From Spartobacteria bacterium AMD-G4 (GTDB lineage Bacteria; Verrucomicrobiota; Verrucomicrobiia; Chthoniobacterales; Terrimicrobiaceae): a DNA stretch of 64,000 bases. The stretch is taken from contig NEUK01000062.1 of the NCBI GenBank assembly GCA_002290555.1, forward strand, positions 1 through 64,000, read 5' to 3'. The notes below the pieces were generated by a model that was not told the DNA's origin, searched no databases, and saw only the letters and a program-made list of their open reading frames with translations. Numbering within the stretch: the stretch's first letter is position 1; each line of letters opens with the position of its first letter. Shown here piece by piece: positions 29,586-40,403 of the stretch. The position numbers were made by a program, and so were the translations under genes.

Positions 29586-29812
29586 CCCTCGCGGAGTTCG
29601 AGGATTTTCGCGAAGCCACCAAGCACATGACGGCCGTTCAACGCGCCGAGGCCTATGGCATCGATATTTCCCTGATCGACGAAAACCTTCGACTCACGCC
29701 CACTGAAAAAATCCGACAAAACGATATCGCCCTCAACCAAGCGGAAGCCCTTCAGACCGCCCTCCATCAAACCCGTGCCAAATCTGGAATCCATCGCCTC
29801 CCGCCTCGTTGA
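29582..29812 (+). CDS. Small conserved-looking protein, antitoxin-like partner of a nucleotidyltransferase family (tentative)
   Basis: 76 aa; ATGA overlap with gcvH; YGIDISLIDENLRLTPTEKIRQNDIALNQAEALQ. Confidence 0.55.
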   Translation: MTLAEFEDFREATKHMTAVQRAEAYGIDISLIDENLRLTPTEKIRQNDIALNQAEALQTALHQTRAKSGIHRLPPR

Positions 29813-29840
29813 GGCCAAGGTGGAGTTTGTTTGTCTGTAA
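29775..29840 (+). pseudogene. Truncated N-terminal remnant of a nucleotidyltransferase-like gene
   Basis: [27 protein letters not shown] directly after the 76-aa ORF; resembles the first ~20 residues of small nucleotidyltransferases (…L..A.VEFV..GG). Confidence 0.35.
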
Positions 29841-29890
29841 GGGGCTTTAAAAAACAACTCACACTGATCGCCAATCGTTACTTTTTTAAC

Positions 29891-32671
<2,781 letters not shown>

Positions 32672-32775
32672 GCCGCTGCGCGTAGCTTGGATGATCTGCT
32701 CCACAGTGTGCGCGAGGGAATCCCAAAGCTTTTCGCAAAACCACACAGGTGCATCGTTGATGATCGGCGTTGTTC

Positions 32776-32819
32776 AAGGCCTGCGGTGTAGCGGCAACCT
32801 CTACTTGGGCCTTTTTTTT
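32776..32819 (+). terminator. Possible Rho-independent terminator after gcvP
   Basis: AAGGCC...GTAG-CGGCAACCT-CTAC...GGCCTTTTTTTT. Confidence 0.5.
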
Positions 32820-32923
32820 CATGGGTTCGATGTCATGCGCGATTGCTGAAGGCTCTCGGGTTTCACCTCGATTTGCGATCGGGCCGAATTGGCGGATGTT
32901 TTGCTGCTCCACGAAGTATCCGG

Positions 32924-34252
32924 ATGAAAGAATTCGTTCCGAAAATTCCCAAAAAAAGCCTTGAGGCCATTGTGACAGTGGCCTTCGCCATTTTTATTCT
33001 ACTCTTCGCGGCGAACAATTGGTTCTCACATCTGACGAGCCAAAATCTTATCGATTCCATCGTTTGGGTGGATTTGAAACATGGACAACTTGATCTGGCG
33101 AAGGATGTGCAACTCGAGCTCAGGGCAGCAGAGTCCTCACTCCGCAGCTACGTCATTACGGGGAATTCCGCGAAGCGCGACGAGTATTTGAAAAAGTCGG
33201 CCACAATCATGGATGAGCGTTTTGCGAACCTGCTGGGAAGCGCCGCTGGTGAGGAGAAAATGCTCCACACACTCGACCGGATTGGAGAGCTGATCCGTCG
33301 TTGGCTGGACCTCTTGAACGAGTCCCACATGGCCTACGAGACAGGCTCGGGCGGCCAGAACCCGATTCACCGCAGAGGCGATTTGGTCATGCAGCAGATC
33401 ACCGCGGCCTTTCAGAAATTTGTTTCCGACCAGCATGAAATCCTTCAGTCGCGGATCCTGGAGCGGAAAAATGAATCCGAGCGGCTCATGTATGCCATGC
33501 TGGCAAGCGGTGTGCTGGCGTTGGCCATTGCGGGGCTTGCCTTGACGGTGATTCTGCGTGGGCTCTACCGACATCGCGAGGCTGAGAAAAAAAGTCGAGT
33601 CAGCCTTGAGGAAAAGGAGACGCTTTTGAAAGAGATCCACCACAGGGTGAAAAACAACCTTCAAATCATTTCCAGCGTGCTTCTGCTGCAGGCCTCCAAG
33701 TTGAAGGATGCCGAGGCGGCCGAGATTTTTTCCGAGTGCCGGGAGAGAATCCAATTCATGGCCCGCCTGCACGAGCAACTTTATACCTCTGGCAACCTCC
33801 AGCGAATTGAATTTGGGAAGAATCTCGCTGAGATCGGGGAAACACTTTTGCATTCTCACAATCCCACCGGATGCCAATTGACCCTCGAGACGAGTATCGA
33901 TCCGCTGGAGCTTGATGTGGATACTTCACAAGTCCTCGGTTTGCTTGCCACCGAGCTGCTTTTGAATTCTCTGAAACACGGATTCACAGGCCGCAAGACA
34001 GGAACGATCCGCGTCGAGCTTCACGGAGGCGACAAAAACAGCATGGTCATCAGCGATAACGGAGTCGGACTCCCCGTCCATTTCGATAGCCTGAAAAGTG
34101 GCCGCATGGGCATGAATCTCGCGCAGGCACTCGCAAGGCAGATTGGTGGTGAAGCGGTCTTTTCCATCAACGAGGGCGGCGGAACTCGCGTGGTGGTGGG
34201 GTTTTCCCTTGAGTCCACCTTGAAAACAGACGCTGCCAGGCGACATTCCTAA
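32924..34252 (+). CDS. CHASE3-like, HisKA_2/HWE-type sensor histidine kinase
   Basis: Two TMs around an extracytoplasmic region; LLKEIHHRVKNNLQIISSVLLLQ; ELLLNSLKHGF; DNGVGLP. Confidence 0.88.
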   Translation: MKEFVPKIPKKSLEAIVTVAFAIFILLFAANNWFSHLTSQNLIDSIVWVDLKHGQLDLAKDVQLELRAAESSLRSYVITGNSAKRDEYLKKSATIMDERFANLLGSAAGEEKMLHTLDRIGELIRRWLDLLNESHMAYETGSGGQNPIHRRGDLVMQQITAAFQKFVSDQHEILQSRILERKNESERLMYAMLASGVLALAIAGLALTVILRGLYRHREAEKKSRVSLEEKETLLKEIHHRVKNNLQIISSVLLLQASKLKDAEAAEIFSECRERIQFMARLHEQLYTSGNLQRIEFGKNLAEIGETLLHSHNPTGCQLTLETSIDPLELDVDTSQVLGLLATELLLNSLKHGFTGRKTGTIRVELHGGDKNSMVISDNGVGLPVHFDSLKSGRMGMNLAQALARQIGGEAVFSINEGGGTRVVVGFSLESTLKTDAARRHS

Positions 34253-34253
34253 C

Positions 34254-34661
34254 ATGGAACCAACACGCATTTTGATCGCCGAGGACGAGGCGATCATCGC
34301 CACCGCTTTAAAGAGCGAACTTGTCTCGCTCGGCTACGAGGTGGTGGGGATCACGGATACCGCCGAGGATGTCGTCCGCGCCGCGGGCGAGTTGAGCCCG
34401 GATGTCGTCTTCATGGACATCACCCTGAAGGGCGTGCTCGACGGCATCACCGCCGCCGTGGCCATACGGGGCCGGACTGGTGCACCGGTTGTTTTCCTGA
34501 CGGCTCATGCGGATGATAAAACCATGAAGCGTTCGGTTTTTGCCGGGCCTTTTGAATACATCCTCAAACCATTCACTCGAAAAGAGCTTCAAACAGCAGT
34601 GGAGGTTTCGCTCCAGAAGCGCCAGGCGGAGCTTCAAGCCCGGGCAAATTTAAAGCCCTGA
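34254..34661 (+). CDS. Response regulator receiver protein (single REC domain)
   Basis: ILIAEDEAIIATALKSEL...VFMDITLKGVLDG...VFLTAHAD...FEYILKPFTRKEL. Confidence 0.92.
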   Translation: MEPTRILIAEDEAIIATALKSELVSLGYEVVGITDTAEDVVRAAGELSPDVVFMDITLKGVLDGITAAVAIRGRTGAPVVFLTAHADDKTMKRSVFAGPFEYILKPFTRKELQTAVEVSLQKRQAELQARANLKP

Positions 34662-34712
34662 GATTTTATCCCCGCCTCGCTTTCGTGGGTGGAATCACCG
34701 AGATTTTTGCAA

Positions 34713-36983
34713 ATGGCAATCGATCCGGTCTGTGGCATGGAGGTGGACGAGTCTACGGGACTTCGCGGCGAGCGCGCAGGCGAGGAGTTTTATTTTTGTT
34801 GCGAGCATTGCCGGCAAAAATTTTTGCAGCCCCAGACAGAATCAAAGCCGATTGGTCAAAATGCCATCTACACCTGTCCGATGCACCCCGAGGTGCGGCA
34901 GGGGCGGCCTGGTGATTGTCCCAAGTGCGGCATGGCGCTTGAGCCCCTTGATACCGCGGCGGATGACTCCGGGGGAGGGGAAGTGCAGGATATGACGCGG
35001 CGCCTTGTGGTGTCCGTCCTTTTCGGCTTGCCGGTCTTTCTGTTGGCGATGGCGCATCTTGTTCCTGCCACTTCGGCCTTCGGGGACAGCGACGCTTCGC
35101 GCTGGCTGCAGTTTCTTCTCAGCGCTCCTGTGGTGGGTTGGTGCGGACTTCCTTTTTTCCTTCGGGGCTGGCGCTCTCTTTTTAGTGGGCATTGGAATAT
35201 GTTCACACTGATTTCCCTTGGCGTTGGCGCGGCATTTTTCATGAGCGCCGCTGCCATGCTGGCCCCAGATTTTTTTCCCGATGCCATGCGACATGCTGGC
35301 AAGGTGCCCGTTTACTTCGAGTCGGCGGCGGTCATCCTTGTGCTCATTCTTCTCGGGCAGGTTCTTGAGCTGCGTGCCCGTGGCAGGACAGGTGGCGCGG
35401 TTCGGGCCCTCTTGAATCTTGCCCCACCCGTCGCACGAAAGCTTACGGATGCCGGGGATGTGGAAATCTCACTGGCTCAGGTTCAGGTCGGTGATCGGCT
35501 GCGCGTTGTGCCAGGGGGCAGTGTTCCGGTTGATGGGTTGGTGATCCAAGGACGCTCGAGCGTTGACGAGTCGATGATCACCGGTGAGTCGCTGCCGATT
35601 GAGAAAAGCCAGGGCGATAAGGTCTCAGCTGGGACGCTTAACGGAGCGGGTTCGTTCGTCATGAGGGCCGAGCGCATAGGAGCCGACACGCTTCTCGGCC
35701 GTATCGTGCAAATGGTCGCGGATGCGCAGCGCACACGCGCCCCGATCCAAGGCCTTGCCGACAAGGTAGCCGGATTTTTTGTTCCACTTGTCTTGGCTGT
35801 TTCGCTTCTCACTTTCATCGTCTGGATCTGGATCGGACCCGAGCCGAGGCTGACCTATGCCGTCGTTAATGCCGTGGCTGTCCTCATTATCGCATGCCCC
35901 TGCGCGCTTGGACTTGCCACCCCGATGTCCATCATGGTTGCCGTGGGTCGCGGCGCCCGCGAGGGAGTTTTAGTGCGGGATGCTGCCACACTTCAGGAAT
36001 TGGAAAAAATCACGACCCTTGTGGTGGATAAGACAGGCACTCTCACCGAGGGGCGTCCCCGGCTTGTTGATTTGATTCCGGTGGACGGGATGGATTCAAA
36101 GGAAATGCTTCAACTCGCGGCATCCCTCGAGCAGGGCAGCGAGCATCCCCTCGCCGATGCCGTCGTCCAAGCCGCGCAGGGCCTTCCGCTTTTACCCGCC
36201 TCCAACTTCCGCTCTGTGTCCGGCGGCGGGGTGATCGGTGACATCGCAGGTCGTAAAGTCGTCATTGGAAAGGCGGATTTTTTGCGGAATGAAAATGTCG
36301 ATGGCCTGGAACCCCTTGAATCCCGGGCTGTGAAGCTTCAAGAGGACGGCAAATCGATTCTTTTTTTTGCAGCGGATGGGCGAGCGCTTGGGTTGATGGC
36401 TGTCGTCGATCCCATAAAACCAACCACTCCCCTTGCCCTGCGAGACCTTCAGGAAATGGGCCTGAAAATCACGATGCTCACGGGTGACAGCGGACGCACT
36501 GCTGCCGCAGTGGCGCGGCAACTTGGCTTGGACTCCTTTGAATCCGGCATCGAACCCCTCGCCAAGGCGGCTTTTATCAAAAAGCTTCGCACCAATGGCG
36601 AACGCATTGCCATGGCTGGCGATGGCATTAACGACGCCCTGGCACTCAGTGAGGCGCATGTCGGCATCGCCATGGGAAATGGAACAGATATCGCCATCCA
36701 AAGCGCAGGCATCACTCTTGTGAGGGGTGATCTCCTCGGCATCGTGCGGGCCATCCACTTGAGTCGCGATACCATGAGGAATATCCGACAGAATCTTTTC
36801 TTGGCTTTCCTTTACAACACCGTCGGAATACCGATCGCCGCCGGCGCGCTTTACCCAGTCTTCGGCTTGTTGCTGAGCCCGATCTGGGCAGGTGCCGCTA
36901 TGAGTGTGAGTTCCGTATGCGTCATTGCCAATGCGCTGAGACTCGAGCGTGCCAAGGGGAATCGTCAAATATCAGAAATATGA
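34713..36983 (+). CDS. Heavy-metal (copper) translocating P-type ATPase with N-terminal YHS and heavy-metal-binding domains
   Basis: AIDPVCGMEVD..YFCCEHCRQKF; YTCPMHPEVRQGRPGDCPKCGMALEP; ACPCALGLATP; DKTGTLTEG; GDGINDALAL. Confidence 0.93.
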   Translation: MAIDPVCGMEVDESTGLRGERAGEEFYFCCEHCRQKFLQPQTESKPIGQNAIYTCPMHPEVRQGRPGDCPKCGMALEPLDTAADDSGGGEVQDMTRRLVVSVLFGLPVFLLAMAHLVPATSAFGDSDASRWLQFLLSAPVVGWCGLPFFLRGWRSLFSGHWNMFTLISLGVGAAFFMSAAAMLAPDFFPDAMRHAGKVPVYFESAAVILVLILLGQVLELRARGRTGGAVRALLNLAPPVARKLTDAGDVEISLAQVQVGDRLRVVPGGSVPVDGLVIQGRSSVDESMITGESLPIEKSQGDKVSAGTLNGAGSFVMRAERIGADTLLGRIVQMVADAQRTRAPIQGLADKVAGFFVPLVLAVSLLTFIVWIWIGPEPRLTYAVVNAVAVLIIACPCALGLATPMSIMVAVGRGAREGVLVRDAATLQELEKITTLVVDKTGTLTEGRPRLVDLIPVDGMDSKEMLQLAASLEQGSEHPLADAVVQAAQGLPLLPASNFRSVSGGGVIGDIAGRKVVIGKADFLRNENVDGLEPLESRAVKLQEDGKSILFFAADGRALGLMAVVDPIKPTTPLALRDLQEMGLKITMLTGDSGRTAAAVARQLGLDSFESGIEPLAKAAFIKKLRTNGERIAMAGDGINDALALSEAHVGIAMGNGTDIAIQSAGITLVRGDLLGIVRAIHLSRDTMRNIRQNLFLAFLYNTVGIPIAAGALYPVFGLLLSPIWAGAAMSVSSVCVIANALRLERAKGNRQISEI

Positions 36984-36992
36984 ACGAAAGTG

Positions 36993-37020
36993 TTGACTCC
37001 CCATCAAGTTTCCCTACCTT
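36993..37020 (+). promoter_or_regulatory. Putative sigma70-type promoter upstream of rpmB
   Basis: TTGACT, 16-nt spacer, TACCTT, 15 bp before ATG 37035. Confidence 0.4.
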
Positions 37021-37034
37021 CGGCTGTCCATCTT

Positions 37035-37301
37035 ATGTCTAGAAAGTGCAGCATCACAGGGGCCAAGCCCGTTCGCGGATCCAAAATCCACCGTCGCGGT
37101 CTCGCGAAGAAAAAAGGCGGCATCGGTATGCATGTCACAGCCGTGACAGCTCGCTACTTTGTGCCAAACCTTAAAACCAAACGCGTCTGGGTTCCCGAGC
37201 TCAAAAAGTTCGTTACGGTCAAGGCCACTGCCCGAGCCTTCAAGACGATCTCGAAAAACGGTGCCTACAAAACTTTGGCGGCCGCCGGTCTTGTAAAATA
37301 A
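37035..37301 (+). CDS. rpmB: 50S ribosomal protein L28
   Basis: MSRKCSITGAKPVRGSKIHRRGLAKKKGGIGMHVTAVTARYFVPNLKTKRVWVPE. Confidence 0.93.
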   Translation: MSRKCSITGAKPVRGSKIHRRGLAKKKGGIGMHVTAVTARYFVPNLKTKRVWVPELKKFVTVKATARAFKTISKNGAYKTLAAAGLVK

Positions 37302-37325
37302 TTTCCAAGCTCTGTTTTTTTATTT

Positions 37326-37363
37326 CTCTCCGTGGGGTCCACTCCTCACGGAGAGTTTTTTTT
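37326..37363 (+). terminator. Rho-independent terminator after rpmB
   Basis: CTCTCCGTG ... CACGGAGAG followed by TTTTTTTT. Confidence 0.9.
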
Positions 37364-37386
37364 GAAACCATGGCTCGAGTTTTCCC

Positions 37387-38220
37387 ATGATGGCAGATGA
37401 CAATTCCTCTATTTTTGTGCCATCATCTCCCATGCCTTTGCTGGAGGTTCAGAATTTAAAAACATGGTTTCCCGTGCTGGGAGGAGTATTGCGACGCAAG
37501 GTGGGAGACATCAAAGCGGTGGATGATGTTTCATTTGTCGTCGAGGCGGGATGCACAGTGGGCTTGGTCGGTGAGAGCGGGAGTGGAAAAACGACTGTCG
37601 GCCGCACGATCCTCAAACTCATCGCGTCCACCTCGGGCCGTGTTCTCTACAAAGGGAGCGATATTTTGCCGCTATCGGAACGGAGTTTTCGTCCACTCCG
37701 CCGTGAAATGCAGATGATTTTTCAGGATCCCTTCGGCTCGCTGAATCCACGCTTCACGATTGGCGAAATTGTTGGCGAGGCGCTGGAAATCCATTTTCCA
37801 CAAATGAACCGCAACGACCGCACCGCGCGCGTCGGGGATTTGCTGGGCCTTGTGGGACTCAAGCCCGACATGATGCGGCGTTATCCGCACGAGTTCAGCG
37901 GCGGCCAGCGCCAGCGCATCGGTATTGCCAGAGCCCTTGCCGTGGAGCCACGGTTTATCGTGTGCGACGAGCCTGTGAGTGCGCTGGATGTGAGCGTGCA
38001 GGCACAAATCGTGAACCTTTTGCAAGACCTGCAGGAGCAGTTTGGCATCGCCTACCTCTTCATCGCTCACGACCTCGCTGTGGTGGAACACATCAGCGAC
38101 CATGTGCTCGTCATGCACCATGGAAAAATCGTGGAGTCCGCCAGTGCCGAGGCGATCTACAACGATCCCCAAAACGAATACACAAAGACTCTCCTCTCAG
38201 CCGTGCCATCCATCGCCTGA
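37387..38220 (+). CDS. ABC transporter ATP-binding protein, oligopeptide/dipeptide (OppF/DppF) family
   Basis: [65 protein letters not shown]. Confidence 0.92.
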   Translation: MMADDNSSIFVPSSPMPLLEVQNLKTWFPVLGGVLRRKVGDIKAVDDVSFVVEAGCTVGLVGESGSGKTTVGRTILKLIASTSGRVLYKGSDILPLSERSFRPLRREMQMIFQDPFGSLNPRFTIGEIVGEALEIHFPQMNRNDRTARVGDLLGLVGLKPDMMRRYPHEFSGGQRQRIGIARALAVEPRFIVCDEPVSALDVSVQAQIVNLLQDLQEQFGIAYLFIAHDLAVVEHISDHVLVMHHGKIVESASAEAIYNDPQNEYTKTLLSAVPSIA

Positions 38221-39320
38221 TGCACCCTCTGCTCCGACATTTTCTGCGAATGAACTGGCCACTTTTCGGCCTCATGATTGCCCTCTTGGCTTACGGAATC
38301 TATGCCATCCACAGCGCGACTTGGATGCGCGAACAAAATTTCGCGAAGTCCCAGCTCATTTGGATCGTGATTTGTCTGCCTATGTTTTTCATCGTGTCCC
38401 TCATCGATTACCGCTGGGTGCGCTTCGGTGCCATTCCTCTCTATGTGGTCAGTATTTTGGGTCTTGTGGCTACAATGTTCATTGGAGAAAAACGCTACGG
38501 GGCCCGCAGTTGGCTCGATCTCGGACCCATGAGCTTCCAGCCCTCGCAGCTTGCGATCATCGGCGGTATCTTCACGCTCAGCCTTTTTCTCTCGAATACA
38601 AGGACCATGCCCGCCTTTTTGCGCATCCTCTGCTGCGGTGCCATCGTCGGCGCGCCTTGGCTCATGATTCTCATCCAGCCAGACCTTGGATCCTGCATTG
38701 TTTGGGTGCCGGTGCTGCTGGGTATGATGTTCGTCGGCCACATCCCGAAACGCTGGCTCATCCTCATACTGGTTATCGGAATGGCACTCATTCCGCTTGT
38801 GGTGCATTTCGGTCTCAAGCCCTACCAATACTCCCGCATTACTACCTTCCTCGATCCCGAAGCCGACCCACTCGGGGATGGCTGGAACATCACCCAATCC
38901 CTCATCGCCATCGGTTCCGGCGGATGGGCGGGGAAGGGTTATAAGTCTCCGAATTCCCTCAATACTCTGGGTTTTCTGCCGCACACGATTGTTCATAACG
39001 ATTTCATCTTCTCCGTCATGGGCGAGCAGCACGGGTTCTTGGGTGCCGTCCTGCTTATTTCGGCCCTGGCATTGCTTTTTCTCATCATGCTGGGCATAGC
39101 TATCAACGCCGAAGACGATCTTGGCCGCCTGCTCGCGGTAGGAATCACAGTTCTGCTTTTTACTCATACTTTCATGAATCTCGGCATGACTGTATCACTC
39201 ACTCCCATCACCGGTCTGCCGCTGCCTTTGGTGAGCTATGGAGGATCTTTCGTGATGATTACTCTTTTGAGTTTTGCAATTCTTCAGAGCATCTGGATCT
39301 ACCGCCGCTCGCCGCGCTAA
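38220..39320 (+). CDS. rodA: Rod shape-determining protein RodA (SEDS family)
   Basis: SEDS multi-TM; GARSWLDLGPMSFQPSQ; DGWNITQSLIAIGSGGWAGKGY; HTFMNLGMTVSLTPITGLPLPLVSYGGS. Confidence 0.92.
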   Translation: MHPLLRHFLRMNWPLFGLMIALLAYGIYAIHSATWMREQNFAKSQLIWIVICLPMFFIVSLIDYRWVRFGAIPLYVVSILGLVATMFIGEKRYGARSWLDLGPMSFQPSQLAIIGGIFTLSLFLSNTRTMPAFLRILCCGAIVGAPWLMILIQPDLGSCIVWVPVLLGMMFVGHIPKRWLILILVIGMALIPLVVHFGLKPYQYSRITTFLDPEADPLGDGWNITQSLIAIGSGGWAGKGYKSPNSLNTLGFLPHTIVHNDFIFSVMGEQHGFLGAVLLISALALLFLIMLGIAINAEDDLGRLLAVGITVLLFTHTFMNLGMTVSLTPITGLPLPLVSYGGSFVMITLLSFAILQSIWIYRRSPR

Positions 39321-39381
39321 CTGTCGAAGGGATTTGATTGGCGCGAGGCCGAGAAATGTTTAGGGAATCTGTTTTGAAAAT

Positions 39382-40356
39382 ATGAAAAAGATTCTTGTTA
39401 CAGGCGGTGCCGGTTACATCGGCAGCATTTGCGTGGAAGAACTCATTAACCGAGGATTCGAAGTCTCCGTTTTCGACAACCTCACCGAGGGCCATGCCAA
39501 AGCCGTAGATTCCAGGGCGGATTTGTTTCAAGGCGACCTCGCCGACCGTACAGTTTTGCGTCACGCATTTGGGGAGGTGAAGCCCGATGCGGTCATGCAC
39601 TTTGCTGCCAACGCTCTCGTCGGGGAGTCGATGACGAATCCCTCCAAATATTTTCGCAACAATGTGTGCTGTGGCATCAACCTTCTGGACATGGCTGTGG
39701 AATTTGAGGTCAAAAAATTCGTCTTCTCCTCAACCTGCGCGACCTTTGGAATCCCCGAGCGCATGCCGATCGACGAGTCGCTGCCTCAGCTTCCGATCAA
39801 TCCCTACGGCGAGTCCAAACTCATGTTCGAAACGATCCTCCGCTGGTATCGCGAGATTCATAAACTCTCCTTTGTCGCCTTGCGCTATTTTAACGCGGCG
39901 GGAGCCTCCGAAAAGTTCGGCGAAGACCACCGCATCGAAACGCACCTCATCCCGAACATCCTTAAAGTCGCCCTCGGCCAGCGCGAGTCGGTGGATATTT
40001 TCGGCACCGATTACCCCACGCCGGACGGCACCTGCATCCGCGACTACATTCATATTCTCGACCTTGCCGAGGCCCACATCCTCGCGGTGGAATCCGAAAA
40101 GAGCGATTTTTACAATCTGGGCACTGGCGGAGGAACTTCGGTTCGCGAGGTCATTGAAACCTGCAAAACAATTACGGGGCGCGACATCAAGGCCGTGGAA
40201 AAACCCCGCCGTGCCGGCGATCCCCCGCGCCTCATCGCGGCGTCGGAAAAAATTCGCGCCGAACTCGGTTGGGCTCCGCGTTTCCAAAACATCGTTCCCA
40301 TCGTGGAAAGCGCATGGGCGTGGCATGTCAAACATCCAGGTGGCTACGGCGACTAA
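39382..40356 (+). CDS. galE: UDP-glucose 4-epimerase
   Basis: KKILVTGGAGYIGSICVEELINRGFEVSVFDNLTEGH; RDYIHILDLAEAHI. Confidence 0.93.
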   Translation: MKKILVTGGAGYIGSICVEELINRGFEVSVFDNLTEGHAKAVDSRADLFQGDLADRTVLRHAFGEVKPDAVMHFAANALVGESMTNPSKYFRNNVCCGINLLDMAVEFEVKKFVFSSTCATFGIPERMPIDESLPQLPINPYGESKLMFETILRWYREIHKLSFVALRYFNAAGASEKFGEDHRIETHLIPNILKVALGQRESVDIFGTDYPTPDGTCIRDYIHILDLAEAHILAVESEKSDFYNLGTGGGTSVREVIETCKTITGRDIKAVEKPRRAGDPPRLIAASEKIRAELGWAPRFQNIVPIVESAWAWHVKHPGGYGD

Positions 40357-40403
40357 CTACACTCTTGATATCGCCAACCCTCGTATTTAGTCTTGCGCCT
40401 TCA

